64,000 nt of DNA from assembly GCF_001693275.1 (NCBI RefSeq), contig NZ_CP016477.1, positions 2,170,001 to 2,234,000 of the forward strand. Reading direction: 5' to 3'. A program made the translations under genes and the position numbers. A model generated the notes under the pieces. That model did not search any database. It worked only from the letters and a program-made list of their open reading frames with translations, and was not told where the DNA came from. This stretch comes from Picosynechococcus sp. PCC 7117 (GTDB taxonomy: Bacteria; Cyanobacteriota; Cyanobacteriia; Cyanobacteriales; MRBY01). Shown here one piece after another: positions 18,816 to 28,150 of this stretch; the first letter of the stretch is position 1, and each line of letters begins with the position of its first letter.

Positions 18816-19059
18816 TGAGATGAGCCCTTGATAAAAATGATGGGTGTGCGGAGCGATGATGGGAAAATTTGGTGTAGGGGATTTTGGGGCGATCGCCAAA
18901 CAAATGCCGACTTGTTTCAGGGGTTAACTCTATTTTAGTATCGATAAATTGGCTTGGAAAAAACGTGATTGAATTGACAATTTTCCGGCAAATCGAGATT
19001 TTTTCTGGGATTCTCCGCTGTTTTTTGAACTTTAAGCGCGTTTTGAGGTCTGGGGTTTG

Positions 19060-19761
19060 ATGTTCTCGCCTGAGGCGATCGCCGTTGTGTTGCCTGCCCT
19101 GTGGATTTCCCTCAAGGTGGCCGGATTCGCCACGATTTTATCGACGTTTTTTGGGGGAGGGTTGGCCTATGGCGTTGTGCGCTATCAGTTCTGGGGGAAA
19201 TTTTGGCTAGAGGCGATCGCCACTTTACCCTTGGTGATGCCGCCCACCGTCGTTGGCTTCTATTTACTACAACTCTTGAGTCAACAGGGTTTACTGGGAT
19301 TCTGGTTAGCTCGATGGTTTCAAATTCGCCTAATTTTTTCCTGGCAGGGGGCCACCATCGCAGCGACGGTCATGGCTCTGCCACTTATGTTTAAAACCAC
19401 CAAAGCAGCCCTACAAAGCGTCAATCCTATTTATTTGGAGGCAGCGGCGACCCTGGGGCAATCGGAATGGCAAATTTTTTGGCGGGTGTGGCTGCCGTTA
19501 GCAAACCGTGGCGTTTTAGTGGGAATTTTGCTGAGTTTTACCCGGGCCCTCGGTGAATTTGGCGCAACCCTGATGGTAGCTGGCAATATCCCTGGGTTAA
19601 CCCAAACGATGCCCATGGCCATTTATGAAGCGGTGCAAACGGGCGATCAGACCCTTGCGGCCATATTTGTGGCGATTTTGACGGGGATTTCTTTCCTCAG
19701 CCTATTAATGACCCAATACCTAGAATCTCGTACCGCGACTAAACCACAGTTTTTCCGGTAG
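19060..19761 (+). CDS. modB: Molybdate ABC transporter permease
   Basis: ModB is the membrane subunit of the molybdate importer ModABC. The 233-residue product has about five or six hydrophobic helices and the ABC-permease EAA loop EAAATLGQSEWQIFWRVWLP. It also has the ModB-typical LPLVMPPTVVGFYLL and TRALGEFGATLMVAGNIPG. The ATG at 19060 directly follows an in-frame TTG, and I use the ATG. Neither modA nor modC is adjacent, so partners must be elsewhere or fused. Molybdate would supply nitrate reductase in a non-diazotroph. Confidence 0.92.
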   Translation: MFSPEAIAVVLPALWISLKVAGFATILSTFFGGGLAYGVVRYQFWGKFWLEAIATLPLVMPPTVVGFYLLQLLSQQGLLGFWLARWFQIRLIFSWQGATIAATVMALPLMFKTTKAALQSVNPIYLEAAATLGQSEWQIFWRVWLPLANRGVLVGILLSFTRALGEFGATLMVAGNIPGLTQTMPMAIYEAVQTGDQTLAAIFVAILTGISFLSLLMTQYLESRTATKPQFFR

Positions 19762-19852
19762 TAATCCCTTGGGGAAGAAGAGAAAAAATTTATGATTTTT
19801 CTGGTCAAAGTGACTTAAAGATGCTAGATTTGTGTGAGTGTCTAAACCGCTT

Positions 19853-19923
19853 GCGGGTGTAGTTTAGTGGTAAAACCTCAGCCTTCCAAGCTGATGATAG
19901 GGGTTCGATTCCCCTCACCCGCT
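19853..19923 (+). tRNA. tRNA-Gly (anticodon UCC)
   Basis: A 71-nt cloverleaf. The acceptor stem is GCGGGTG/CACCCGC, the anticodon loop CTTCCAA reads TCC, and the T loop is TTCGATT. The CCA end is not encoded. It lies downstream of modB on the same strand. Confidence 0.97.
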
Positions 19924-20030
19924 TAGTTTACAGAAAACCGAAAGCTGCCATTGTCCGAGAAGGAATTCTGGGTTAGATAATTTATGTTGGCCCAGACTAA
20001 ATTTTGCAACTAGGCAGGGCCAAACTCAAC

Positions 20031-20990
20031 CTACTTGCCGCTATAGGAAGCCATGGGTTCTTTGATAAAGCGAATGTAGAAGTGTCGAAAAGTAGACTTG
20101 AGAATGCGGGGCAGGGCAAAGTCGATGGGCATCAGGGCTTCGGGGAGTTTCCAATCGGCGATCGCCAACTGTTGCGGCGTCGCTAGGGGAAAGTGAATGT
20201 TTGCCAGATCACTACAGAGTCCTAGTTCCATGGATTTCGCCACCGTCGGCACTAATTCCGGTTCAACGCCTAAAATATCCACCATCGCCCGGTCTAGGGC
20301 AAAAACGTCCGTAGAAGCCCCCAATACGCCCAATTGCTTCGGTTCGCCACCACTGGGGCCATTGCCTTCGTGACCAATAATCCCATCAAGGATCGTCAAA
20401 TCCGGGGCGATCGCCTGGGCCGTTTCGATGAGCATCGTTGCAAACTGTTCGGGATCTTTGCCCGCTTCCATGTGCCACCAAGCTTTCATTTTCCCAGGCA
20501 CACAGCCAAACAAATTTTTCACGCCCAAAGTCAGGGTGAGTTGCACGTGGGATTTTACCTTGGGCAGATTAATCACCACATCCGCCTCCATCGCTTCCTT
20601 CGAGAGGCGTAAATTTTGGTAGTTGTCCCCTTCCGTGCGGTACCGTTTGCCGTGGAATTCCACCAGGGGAATCCCCAACTCTTCGAGCAAGGGTAAATAG
20701 CCGTTATTTTTCGCGACTCCCTGGGCCGACCCAAAAGCCGGACTGTCACCAATAAAGGGTTTGCCGCCTGCTTCTAAAACCATCTGGGCGACGCAGTAAA
20801 CCACTTCCTTACGGGTAATGCATTCTTTGGTCGGCCGTGCCCCGGTGAGCATATTCGGTTTTAGCAAAACGCGATCGCCTGGTTTCACAAAAGCCGCCAT
20901 CCCCCCCCAAGGCTCCAGCAAAGTTTCAAGGGATTGGCGCAGTTCGGGCAGTTCGTAGGCTTGGGCCGCAAGTAAGCTAACGGTAGACAT
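20031..20990 (-). CDS. DUF362 domain protein
   Basis: The 319-residue product is a DUF362 protein. Recognisable blocks are GDRVLLKPNML near residue 40, IGDSPAFGSAQGVAKNNGY, NLPKVKSHVQLTLTLGVKNLFG and GIIGHEGNGPSGG. The family is widespread, often linked to Fe-S proteins, and its biochemical role is unsettled. No Cys-rich ferredoxin domain is attached here. It is transcribed upstream of tRNA-Gly on the opposite strand and is probably monocistronic. Confidence 0.85.
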   Translation of the reverse strand: MSTVSLLAAQAYELPELRQSLETLLEPWGGMAAFVKPGDRVLLKPNMLTGARPTKECITRKEVVYCVAQMVLEAGGKPFIGDSPAFGSAQGVAKNNGYLPLLEELGIPLVEFHGKRYRTEGDNYQNLRLSKEAMEADVVINLPKVKSHVQLTLTLGVKNLFGCVPGKMKAWWHMEAGKDPEQFATMLIETAQAIAPDLTILDGIIGHEGNGPSGGEPKQLGVLGASTDVFALDRAMVDILGVEPELVPTVAKSMELGLCSDLANIHFPLATPQQLAIADWKLPEALMPIDFALPRILKSTFRHFYIRFIKEPMASYSGK

Positions 20991-21108
20991 GGCAAATGAA
21001 CGGAGATAATGGGCGACAAAAAAGCATTCCCCATAGATTAACGTAGGAAATGCCAGGACGTTATGTTTATCTCAGCAGTAATAACGGTAATGCCGGAAAT
21101 TTTGCCAA

Positions 21109-22209
21109 TTATTTACCGAGGGTCAGCTCATCTTTATTCCCCAAAATGCCCTGGGGCCGCCATACCATCAGCACCATCAAAATTAGACCAATCACCATAA
21201 TCCGTAATGCGCCGAGGCGGGCATCGTCCACCAAATTTAACTGGGGCAACACAAACCGCGTCAGGGAGTCGTAGGCAAAGAAAATGAGCGCACCAATTAA
21301 AGTACCGGGATTCGTGCCAGCACCGCCCAACACCACAATTGTCCAAGCGTTGAAGGTGACTAACGGATCAAAATTAGCCGGATAAACATTGGTCAACTGC
21401 CACGCATAAAAAGAACCCGCTCCACCGGCGATCGCCCCACCGAGCATAAAGGCCTGCAACTTATACCAAAAAACATTTTTACCAAGGGCACGGGGGATTT
21501 CCTCATCTTCGCGAATCGCCTTCAGCACCCGACCCCAGGGGGATTGCACCAGATATTCCAGACCGGCATAAACCAAAGTCAAGGCGACCACCGACAGCAA
21601 CATCAGCCCTGCTTTGTAGTTGTAATTTTGGAGGGCAATGCAGCCGTTGATAAACAAACTGGTGATGATGCCGCTCCCAAGGATGCCCCAGACAATCACC
21701 CCTAAACCAGATTTTTCCTGTTTTTTGAGTTTTTTCCAGCGCCAGCGCAACCCCCGCCACAGTTGCCATGCCGCAAAAATTGCAATGATCGTCAACCAAA
21801 AGATCAAAGAAATCTTACCCACCTGATTCGGTCGAAAACTTCCCAGGGGCAACGGATAACCCTGCACCCCAAAGGCTCCCCTGGTTAACCATTCTTCGTT
21901 GAGGGCCACCAACCGCACCAATTCAGACACCCCAATGGTCACAATTGCCAAATAATCTTCCCGCAGCCGCAGGGTTGAGAGGCCAATGAGCAGCCCCAGT
22001 AAAGCCGCGACCCCAGCCCCAATGGCGAGAGAAAGCAGTAAGGGCACGCCTTGGCTGGAGAGTAAAACTGTGGCATAGGCACCGACGGTCATAAAAGCCA
22101 CATGACCAAAGTTAATCAGGCCCGTAAAGCCCCATTGCAAATTGAGGCCCAGACAAAAAATGCCGTAGGTTGCCGCTGAGATGGTGAGATAGACGAGATA
22201 GCCGACCAT
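21109..22209 (-). CDS. LivM-type amino-acid ABC permease (NatC-like)
   Basis: The 366-residue product is a branched-chain/neutral amino-acid permease of the LivM type. It has about ten hydrophobic helices, the opening LVYLTISAATYGIFCLGLNLQWGFTGLINFGH, and the conserved cytoplasmic loop WGRVLKAIREDEEIPRALGKN. A central segment of about 60 residues rich in Lys/Trp (RGLRWRWKKLKKQ) is an insertion relative to short LivM proteins and resembles NatC of the cyanobacterial N-I neutral amino-acid system. That naming is tentative. No ATPase or binding-protein gene is adjacent. Confidence 0.85.
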   Translation of the reverse strand: MVGYLVYLTISAATYGIFCLGLNLQWGFTGLINFGHVAFMTVGAYATVLLSSQGVPLLLSLAIGAGVAALLGLLIGLSTLRLREDYLAIVTIGVSELVRLVALNEEWLTRGAFGVQGYPLPLGSFRPNQVGKISLIFWLTIIAIFAAWQLWRGLRWRWKKLKKQEKSGLGVIVWGILGSGIITSLFINGCIALQNYNYKAGLMLLSVVALTLVYAGLEYLVQSPWGRVLKAIREDEEIPRALGKNVFWYKLQAFMLGGAIAGGAGSFYAWQLTNVYPANFDPLVTFNAWTIVVLGGAGTNPGTLIGALIFFAYDSLTRFVLPQLNLVDDARLGALRIMVIGLILMVLMVWRPQGILGNKDELTLGK

Positions 22210-22277
22210 AGTGATTTGTGATTTTTTTTATAGGGATGGAGATTAAAAAGCTTGTTTTAAGAAGACGAAGGAAAGCC

Positions 22278-22961
22278 TCAAACTGCCCCATCATATAGCA
22301 TCCATTCCCCCCGGTTTGTAAACTGGGCACCGGGTTGATCAATGGCGATCGCCCCCCAATGATTTTGATCCGGCTCCCCCAAAAATAACGACCAAGGTTG
22401 CGGGGCTGGGGTAATGAGTTGGGGTGTGGGTTTTAGGTGCACTTCAACGGCGTCTAATCCCCCCTGTAAGCCTAAACCGGTGCCCTTTAGGTAGGCTTCT
22501 TTTGCTGTCCAGAGTTGTAAAAAGGCCGATTGTCGCGCTGTTTCTGGGAGCTGTCGCAGGAAATCAAATTCTGCTGCCGTAAAAAATCGTTTTGCAAGCC
22601 CTAAAATGTCACTTTTTCGTCTTTTTGCTTCTAAATCCACCCCTAAGTGACCTTGGGGAATATCCAAGCTAACGGCACAAAGGGCTAATTTTTTTGTGTG
22701 GGATAAATTAAACGCAATGTCCGGCAACAGCGGTTTCCCGTGGTCACCATAATCAAAGGCGATCGCCCTGGGATCTCGCTGGAGATAAAACCCAAGGATT
22801 TGCCTTAAACCAGCCCGTGCCAGAATAAAACGCCGTTGCAAGTCTAGGAATTTAAACTCCTTGGCTCGCCGTTGTTCGTCATCGCTCAAGAGCCACCACA
22901 GTGCCTTCGACTGTCCCAGTTTTTCCAGGGAAATTAACCAATATTCCACCGACACTGCCAT
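22278..22961 (-). CDS. 4'-phosphopantetheinyl transferase (Sfp/HetI family)
   Basis: The enzyme moves the phosphopantetheine arm of CoA onto acyl-carrier or peptidyl-carrier proteins. The 227-residue product shows the Sfp-type motifs FNLSHTKKLALCAV, LGVDLEAKRR (Mg-binding Asp and Glu) and LWTAKEAYLKGTGLGL (catalytic Glu-Lys). Cyanobacteria typically have a single Sfp-type enzyme that serves fatty acid synthesis as well, so it may be essential; this is inference. The mdh gene lies ten bases upstream on the same strand, which suggests cotranscription. Confidence 0.93.
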   Translation of the reverse strand: MAVSVEYWLISLEKLGQSKALWWLLSDDEQRRAKEFKFLDLQRRFILARAGLRQILGFYLQRDPRAIAFDYGDHGKPLLPDIAFNLSHTKKLALCAVSLDIPQGHLGVDLEAKRRKSDILGLAKRFFTAAEFDFLRQLPETARQSAFLQLWTAKEAYLKGTGLGLQGGLDAVEVHLKPTPQLITPAPQPWSLFLGEPDQNHWGAIAIDQPGAQFTNRGEWMLYDGAV

Positions 22962-22971
22962 GGACGGTCTA

Positions 22972-23943
22972 TCAAAAACTCAGTTTAGAGAGGGCCTGAT
23001 CGCGGCTATCCCGTACCGAAGCCGCAGAGCGATGCAATTGTGCCAGTTCAGCATCGGTCAAAGGGATCTCAACAATTGCTTCTACGCCCCGGCACCCCAA
23101 CCGACAGGGCACCCCCAAGAACAAATCCGTCAAACCATACTGACCTTGAAGATAAACCGAGGCAGGTAACAGACGAGATTGATCCTGAATGAGGGACTCA
23201 ATCATGTGACAAACAGACGAAGCCGGAGCATAGAAAGCACTGCCCGTTTTAAGGAGGGACACAATCTCTGCGCCACCATTCTGGGTGCGTTCGATCAATC
23301 CTTGAATTTTAGTGGCATCCATCAACTCAGTAATTGGGATACCACTCACCGTACAGTAGTGGGGTAATGGCACCATCAAATCCCCATGGCCCCCAAGGAC
23401 GAGGGTTGAAACATCCCCAGTACTGACCCCTAGTTCCATCGCAATAAAGGCGCGTAAACGGGCTGAATCTAGGACGCCCCCCATCCCCAACACATGGTTC
23501 ATTGGCAAACCCGTCACTTTCCAGGTGAGGTAGGTCATCACATCCATCGGGTTTGTCACCACGATAAAAATGGCTTGGGGGCTGCGCTCCATGGCTTCCC
23601 TTGCGGCATGGACAACGATCTTGGCATTGTAATGGAGCAGATCTTCTCGGCTCATGCCGGGTTTGCGGGCCAGCCCAGCGGTAATCACCACGATGTCGGA
23701 ACCTGTTGTATCAGCATAATCATTGGTGCCGAGAATGGTTTTATGGTGCCCTTCTAAACCCTGGGCTTCGTATAAATCAAGGGCGATGCCTTGGGGTAGA
23801 CCTTCAACAATATCGAGCAAGACCACATCGGCGAGGTTTTTTTCGATGACCCGTTGGGCTAGGGTACTACCGACTTTCCCGGCACCGATCACCGTCACTT
23901 GGGGTGCTTTACAGGAAATGGAAGGGACGGCGATCGCAGACAT
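22972..23943 (-). CDS. mdh: Malate dehydrogenase
   Basis: The 323-residue product belongs to the lactate/malate dehydrogenase family. The NAD-binding loop is GAGKVGS (20-26), followed by the dinucleotide-specificity Asp in VVLLDIVEG. The active-site loop ARKPGMSR carries the Arg pattern of malate rather than lactate dehydrogenase. The catalytic His sits in GGHGDLMVPLPHY. It connects the reductive or incomplete TCA pathway to the redox pool. It is tightly linked to the phosphopantetheinyl transferase gene downstream and lies downstream of ndhO. Confidence 0.94.
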   Translation of the reverse strand: MSAIAVPSISCKAPQVTVIGAGKVGSTLAQRVIEKNLADVVLLDIVEGLPQGIALDLYEAQGLEGHHKTILGTNDYADTTGSDIVVITAGLARKPGMSREDLLHYNAKIVVHAAREAMERSPQAIFIVVTNPMDVMTYLTWKVTGLPMNHVLGMGGVLDSARLRAFIAMELGVSTGDVSTLVLGGHGDLMVPLPHYCTVSGIPITELMDATKIQGLIERTQNGGAEIVSLLKTGSAFYAPASSVCHMIESLIQDQSRLLPASVYLQGQYGLTDLFLGVPCRLGCRGVEAIVEIPLTDAELAQLHRSAASVRDSRDQALSKLSF

Positions 23944-23958
23944 GGGACTATTCCAAAT

Positions 23959-24174
23959 TTAGACAGCTTCGAGTTGATCGAGACGGAGCCAAACACTGGG
24001 GGTTGGGGTATAGAAACGCACAAAGGCGTATTCATCGTCGAGATCGAGAATTTCGCCTTGGCTTCCGAAAAAGTAGGCGGGTAAACGGGAATCACTCGCT
24101 TTCGCTTCGAGGCTATTGGTGAATTGTTCTTTAATCACCCGCACAAGGCTTCCTTTCTTTAGTTTAGCCGCCAT
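23959..24174 (-). CDS. ndhO: NAD(P)H-quinone oxidoreductase subunit O
   Basis: NdhO is a small peripheral subunit of cyanobacterial/chloroplast NDH-1 found only in oxygenic phototrophs. The 71-residue product has the family pattern [18 protein letters not shown] and the beta-barrel-like [30 protein letters not shown]. Its length is normal. It sits fifteen bases upstream of mdh on the same strand and may be cotranscribed with it. Confidence 0.95.
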   Translation of the reverse strand: MAAKLKKGSLVRVIKEQFTNSLEAKASDSRLPAYFFGSQGEILDLDDEYAFVRFYTPTPSVWLRLDQLEAV

Positions 24175-24218
24175 AATTTTTGCTTCTCTCCTAATTGTGA
24201 TGAATTTTATTTTAGAGG

Positions 24219-24818
24219 TTAATGGGGTTGAACTTCCCCAGAGAAATTGTTGATCTTTTCAAACTCAAACGCCCCCGCCAGGGAGCCCCAGAGGATTTCA
24301 TCGGTGACCGGATCACGACCGCGATCGATACTGATCAAGGCGTTATCGGTGATTTCAAAGCTGTTATCGAGGTAGCTCTCTTTGTTATAACGCACAACCC
24401 GGCAGCCTTTTCCGGCCTGGACAGTACCCTTAAAGCTCGTCCCACTCCAGGTGACGATCATGTCGCAACCGGGCATCGGGTCTAGATCAGCCATGTCAAA
24501 GTGCTGCATCATGGCAGGGTTGCGGGCAGCACCCATATATTTGGTTTTGGCGTCATCTTTGGGTTTGTAATGCACCAGTTCCATGTGGTCATCGACGGGT
24601 TTGATGTGAAACAGGCGCAAACGATAGGGGGCAGAGGTATCGGAGCTGTAGGCCTGTTCGAGGTAGAGGCCATAGCCATCGAAAAATTGATTGGGCAGGG
24701 GGCGCATACAAACTTTGATGTGAGCCCAGAGGGGCGGATTGGCGAGGGCCTGGGCTTCGTTAGAAAACTCCCCTGCCATCCAGCGGGCAAGGGTATGGGC
24801 ATCGGTAGAGTGGGACAT
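24219..24818 (-). CDS. cpcT: Phycobiliprotein lyase CpcT
   Basis: CpcT attaches phycocyanobilin to Cys-153 of the phycocyanin beta subunit. The 199-residue product matches the CpcT/CpeT family over its full length. Recognisable parts are the start [17 protein letters not shown], the Tyr-rich [28 protein letters not shown] and the closing [17 protein letters not shown]. The gene was first characterised in Synechococcus sp. PCC 7002, consistent with the suspected host. It lies 44 bases upstream of ndhO on the same strand. Confidence 0.93.
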   Translation of the reverse strand: MSHSTDAHTLARWMAGEFSNEAQALANPPLWAHIKVCMRPLPNQFFDGYGLYLEQAYSSDTSAPYRLRLFHIKPVDDHMELVHYKPKDDAKTKYMGAARNPAMMQHFDMADLDPMPGCDMIVTWSGTSFKGTVQAGKGCRVVRYNKESYLDNSFEITDNALISIDRGRDPVTDEILWGSLAGAFEFEKINNFSGEVQPH

Positions 24819-25130
24819 AGGAAATTGCTTTGATAATTTGATAAATGGTTTGGTAAAGGATTTTCTAAAAAGATTGGGGTCAGCTTTGGGGGCTGATTGT
24901 CTAAGCTTAGGAAAAAGGGGGACAGCTAGGCAACATTCGTCGTCTTGACTTTCCCCAGCAGAAATTGACGGCTTAGGTGGGGCGATCGCCCCTTGGGGAG
25001 TGCGGCATCCTCCCTTTCCTTTTCGTCGACCATCTCAGACAATAAAACATCTTGAGGTTTAATTTTTGCAATCGTTACATCGTTACCCGTCCAAATAAGC
25101 CCCCGTACACCAATAAGATTTAGGAAGTGA
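24819..25130. other. Gap between cpcT and the acidic hypothetical gene
   Basis: This 312-bp region separates two divergent genes and should hold both promoters. A minus-strand frame (24926 to about 25136, possible TTG start) codes for a protein-like tail containing IWTGNDVTIAKIKPQDVLL. It overlaps the divergent gene's start and is not listed as a gene. One HIP1 site lies near 24982. Nothing else is evident. Confidence 0.4.
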
Positions 25131-26159
25131 ATGGTCAAAGCAATTGAACAGGTTCGTCGAGATTTAGCCACCATTAGTGAGCGGGTAGTGGGGGTACGTG
25201 AAGCCCTGACCAGCGCCTATGGCGATTACCTCAATTGCCTCGGAGATAGCCTCAAACGTCAATTGGTTCTCGCCAGTTACCAACTCTGCACCCAGATTTA
25301 TCCCCAAAAGTTTTTGCAACTTTCCCATAGTCAGCGGCAAGCTCTACAACAGGAACTACGTCAATTGGGAATTGATCTCCAGACACGCCTACACACCCTC
25401 CTAACGGAGCCAGAGGATCAGCCGAGTGAAGCGGAATCAGAAGTCATGGCCGAATTTTTTGTTGATGCTGGCGATATGGAAAATAGCGAGGATCTTGATC
25501 AAGAATTGTTTGAAGTTTTTGAAAGCCTCGATCAGGCGATCGCCACCGATGAGCCGCCAGAAGACAAAATAGATAAAGATGATCAACTGCCAGCCCAACT
25601 CGAAGACAAAGAAAAGCGGCGGGAATTGTCCCAGTTGGCAGAGCGCATCGCCGATAGTTTGGCCGAAATGATGCAGGGGCCTGCGGTAGAAGTCTCCACT
25701 GATGAAAATAGCCCAGATTATTGGCTCGAATGGTGCAAAACCACTGAAAAACGTATTCGTCGCACCCTTAACCAAGTCTCCCAAACGGTTAATCACCAGC
25801 TCCAGGACGCCAAGATTCTCCCGGAAAATATCCCAACCACCGTCCTCGATATGGCGATCCAAGCCGATAATCAACAGCATGGCGGTCAGATGCCAAGCCA
25901 TTTAGTAAACGTCGTCATTGAAGCTGAACTGGGTAAGAAAAAGAAGAAGAGGAAGCACCGTACCCACCTGACGGCTGTGCACCTCAAAGTTTCAGAAGTT
26001 GAGTTTACGGAACCGGAAGTTTCGGCCCAGCGCCGCCGTCTCCGGGAACAAGTTGATAAGCTCCGTAATTTGCAAAAGTATTACCAAAAGGCAAAACAGG
26101 ATTTGGCGATCGCCGAAGCAGAGGCCGCCTGGCGCGCCAGTTGGTACGAAAATTCCTAG
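25131..26159 (+). CDS. Acidic conserved hypothetical protein
   Basis: The 342-residue product has a helical N-terminal domain (about 1-90; [18 protein letters not shown]-like heptads) and an acidic linker rich in Glu/Asp (about 90-180). A basic patch follows ([13 protein letters not shown] near residue 270), and the protein ends in a predicted coiled coil ([34 protein letters not shown], split at about 305-335). It has no membrane segment. The pattern recalls a conserved cyanobacterial family of unknown role. A TAGGAAG ribosome-binding site lies nine bases before the ATG. It overlaps the pyrC stop by four bases tail to tail. Confidence 0.78.
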   Translation: MVKAIEQVRRDLATISERVVGVREALTSAYGDYLNCLGDSLKRQLVLASYQLCTQIYPQKFLQLSHSQRQALQQELRQLGIDLQTRLHTLLTEPEDQPSEAESEVMAEFFVDAGDMENSEDLDQELFEVFESLDQAIATDEPPEDKIDKDDQLPAQLEDKEKRRELSQLAERIADSLAEMMQGPAVEVSTDENSPDYWLEWCKTTEKRIRRTLNQVSQTVNHQLQDAKILPENIPTTVLDMAIQADNQQHGGQMPSHLVNVVIEAELGKKKKKRKHRTHLTAVHLKVSEVEFTEPEVSAQRRRLREQVDKLRNLQKYYQKAKQDLAIAEAEAAWRASWYENS

Positions 26160-27196
26160 GCGACCGGGGCGAATTTCCAGCTCAATTCCTGGCCAGCCCA
26201 AAGGGGCACAAGACTTGATTCCGGAAAAGGCAGCGCGTCGGGAATCTGCCAAGGGGTTTTCGTTAAGGTGATTCTTTCCGTATTACGGGGCAGTTGGTAA
26301 AAATCTGGCCCATAGAAACTGGCAAAGCCTTCAAGTTTATCCAGGGCGTCTGCTGCTTCAAACACCGTGGCGTATAGCTCTAGGGCATGGAGCGCCGAAT
26401 AACACCCCGCACAGCCACAGTCACTTTCTTTGCGATCGCGGCCATGGGGCGCACTATCGGTGCCGAGGAAAAACTTTGGATTGCCAGAGGTTGCCGCTTC
26501 TAAAAGTGCTTCCCGGTGGGTCTCTCGTTTCAAGATCGGTAAACAGTAGAAATGGGGCCGAATGCCGCCCTGGAAAATACTGTTGCGATTGAACAGCAAA
26601 TGTTGGGGTGTAATCGTCGCCGCCACTTTTTCATCGCTCGCCAGGACAAATTCCACCGCATCTTTGGTGGTGATGTGCTCTAAAACAATGCGTAGCTGCG
26701 GAAAGCGTTCCTTCAAGGGACGGAGATAGGTTTCGATAAAAACTTTTTCCCGGTCAAACACATCCACCCGATGATCGGTCACCTCTCCATGGAGTAGCAG
26801 GGGTAGATCAACCGTTTGCATCGCCTCAAACACCGCATCACATTTGCGGATATCTGTGACGCCAAGGTCAGAGTTGGTTGTGGCACCAGCGGGATAATAT
26901 TTCACCGCTTTCACAAACCCGGATTCTTTCGCGGCCTGAATTTCAGCAGGACTGGTATTGTCCGTGAGGTAGAGGGTCATCAGGGGTTCAAAGGTTCGCC
27001 CTGGGGGAATGGCAGCCAAAATGCGATCGCGATAGGCAGCGGCCTCAGCAACGGTACGCACGGGGGGCTTGAGGTTGGGCATCACAATGGCCCGGGCAAA
27101 TTGGCGCACCGTATCGGGCAAAACAGCCTTGAGCGCTTCTCCGTCGCGGAGGTGCAAATGCCAGTCATCGGGGCGAGTGAAGGTGAGTGTTTCCAT
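26156..27196 (-). CDS. pyrC: Dihydroorotase, class II
   Basis: PyrC cyclises carbamoyl-aspartate to dihydroorotate in pyrimidine synthesis. The 346-residue product has the intact metal motif D-W-H-L-H-L-R-D-G near residue 12, the Lys-containing [20 protein letters not shown] and HITTKDAV. The catalytic Asp lies in LGTDSAPH. Length and motifs are those of the E. coli-type enzyme, and it should be the active enzyme of this genome. A second, degenerate class I homologue lies at 5936-7201. The gene is convergent with the acidic hypothetical (4-bp overlap). Confidence 0.97.
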   Translation of the reverse strand: METLTFTRPDDWHLHLRDGEALKAVLPDTVRQFARAIVMPNLKPPVRTVAEAAAYRDRILAAIPPGRTFEPLMTLYLTDNTSPAEIQAAKESGFVKAVKYYPAGATTNSDLGVTDIRKCDAVFEAMQTVDLPLLLHGEVTDHRVDVFDREKVFIETYLRPLKERFPQLRIVLEHITTKDAVEFVLASDEKVAATITPQHLLFNRNSIFQGGIRPHFYCLPILKRETHREALLEAATSGNPKFFLGTDSAPHGRDRKESDCGCAGCYSALHALELYATVFEAADALDKLEGFASFYGPDFYQLPRNTERITLTKTPWQIPDALPFPESSLVPLWAGQELSWKFAPVA

Positions 27197-27252
27197 TATT
27201 TCAAGATAAATTGGTCAAAAAAGGGGGAAAAGCGGCGATTTAACGCTAAAAA

Positions 27253-28149
27253 CTAGATTTTAGGCTTCAAGGCAGCGGGTAAACAACGACGTAGCAGTTC
27301 GGGGGTAATCAAACCCTGGGGATAAAAAATTGTCCCCAGCAGCAAAAGCAAACCGAAAAAGATCAGCCGCGCATCTCCTAGACCCCGCAGCACTTCTGGG
27401 AGGGCCGTGAGGACAATGCCCCCCAGAATCGGCCCTAAAAAAGTACGACTGCCCCCGACCAACACAAAGGCTAGGTAGGTGATGCTGGCATCAAAGGTAC
27501 CCTGGCGCGCATTCCAGGTGTTGAGAAAATGGGCGGCGATCGCCCCGACAACACCCGCTAAAATTGCCCCCAGCACAAATGCCAAGACCTTATATTGAGT
27601 TGGGTTAATGCCCATGGCACTGGCGGCGAGTTCGTCCTCACGGATGGCGTTAAAGGCGCGGCCTACTTTGGTATTTTCTAGACGCCACACCAAAACGCCC
27701 ACGATGATTAGCAATGGCCCCACCAACCACAGATAACCGAGGGGACTGCGAAAGGGTTGGGGAATGCCAAAAATCCCCACAGCGCCCCCGGTAATTGGCA
27801 AATTTAGCGACAATACCCGGACAATTTCCACTAAGGCGATGGTGGCGATCGCCAAATAAATCCCCCGCAACCGCAACACAGGCACGCCAATGATCAGAGC
27901 AACTATTCCAGAGGCTAACCCCGCCAAGACCATTTCCCCCAGGAGCCAAGGCAGTGGAAAGATAGTCCCCGTAAAGGCGATCGCCTGGGTCGAGAGGATC
28001 GCCGCAATGTAACCCCCCAGGGCATAGAAACCCGGTGTCGCCAAAGAAAGCTGCCCCGCCATCAGTGGTAGGTAAACCGAGATCCCCAACAGTGCCCCCA
28101 GAAGCGTAGAAACGATCAAATAGCCATAGGTACTCAAAAATGCCGCCAT
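27253..28149 (-). CDS. LivM-type branched-chain amino-acid ABC permease
   Basis: The 298-residue product from ATG 28149 has about eight to ten hydrophobic helices and the LivM loop VGRAFNAIREDELAASAMGINPTQYK. The opening MAAFLSTYGYLIVSTLL is typical of LivM. It starts one base after the stop of the LivH-type gene, so the two are translationally linked and form the membrane core of one importer. The periplasmic binding protein and both ATPases are not in this window. Substrate (neutral amino acids or urea) cannot be assigned. A longer upstream start would overlap livH and is unlikely. Confidence 0.9.
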   Translation of the reverse strand: MAAFLSTYGYLIVSTLLGALLGISVYLPLMAGQLSLATPGFYALGGYIAAILSTQAIAFTGTIFPLPWLLGEMVLAGLASGIVALIIGVPVLRLRGIYLAIATIALVEIVRVLSLNLPITGGAVGIFGIPQPFRSPLGYLWLVGPLLIIVGVLVWRLENTKVGRAFNAIREDELAASAMGINPTQYKVLAFVLGAILAGVVGAIAAHFLNTWNARQGTFDASITYLAFVLVGGSRTFLGPILGGIVLTALPEVLRGLGDARLIFFGLLLLLGTIFYPQGLITPELLRRCLPAALKPKI

Positions 28150-28150
28150 C

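Noticed and set aside
24926-25174. Minus-strand frame coding for a protein-like stretch with IWTGNDVTIAKIKPQ
   Set aside because: It overlaps the start of the well-supported divergent gene at 25131 and only weak alternative starts (TTG) avoid more overlap. No recognised family.
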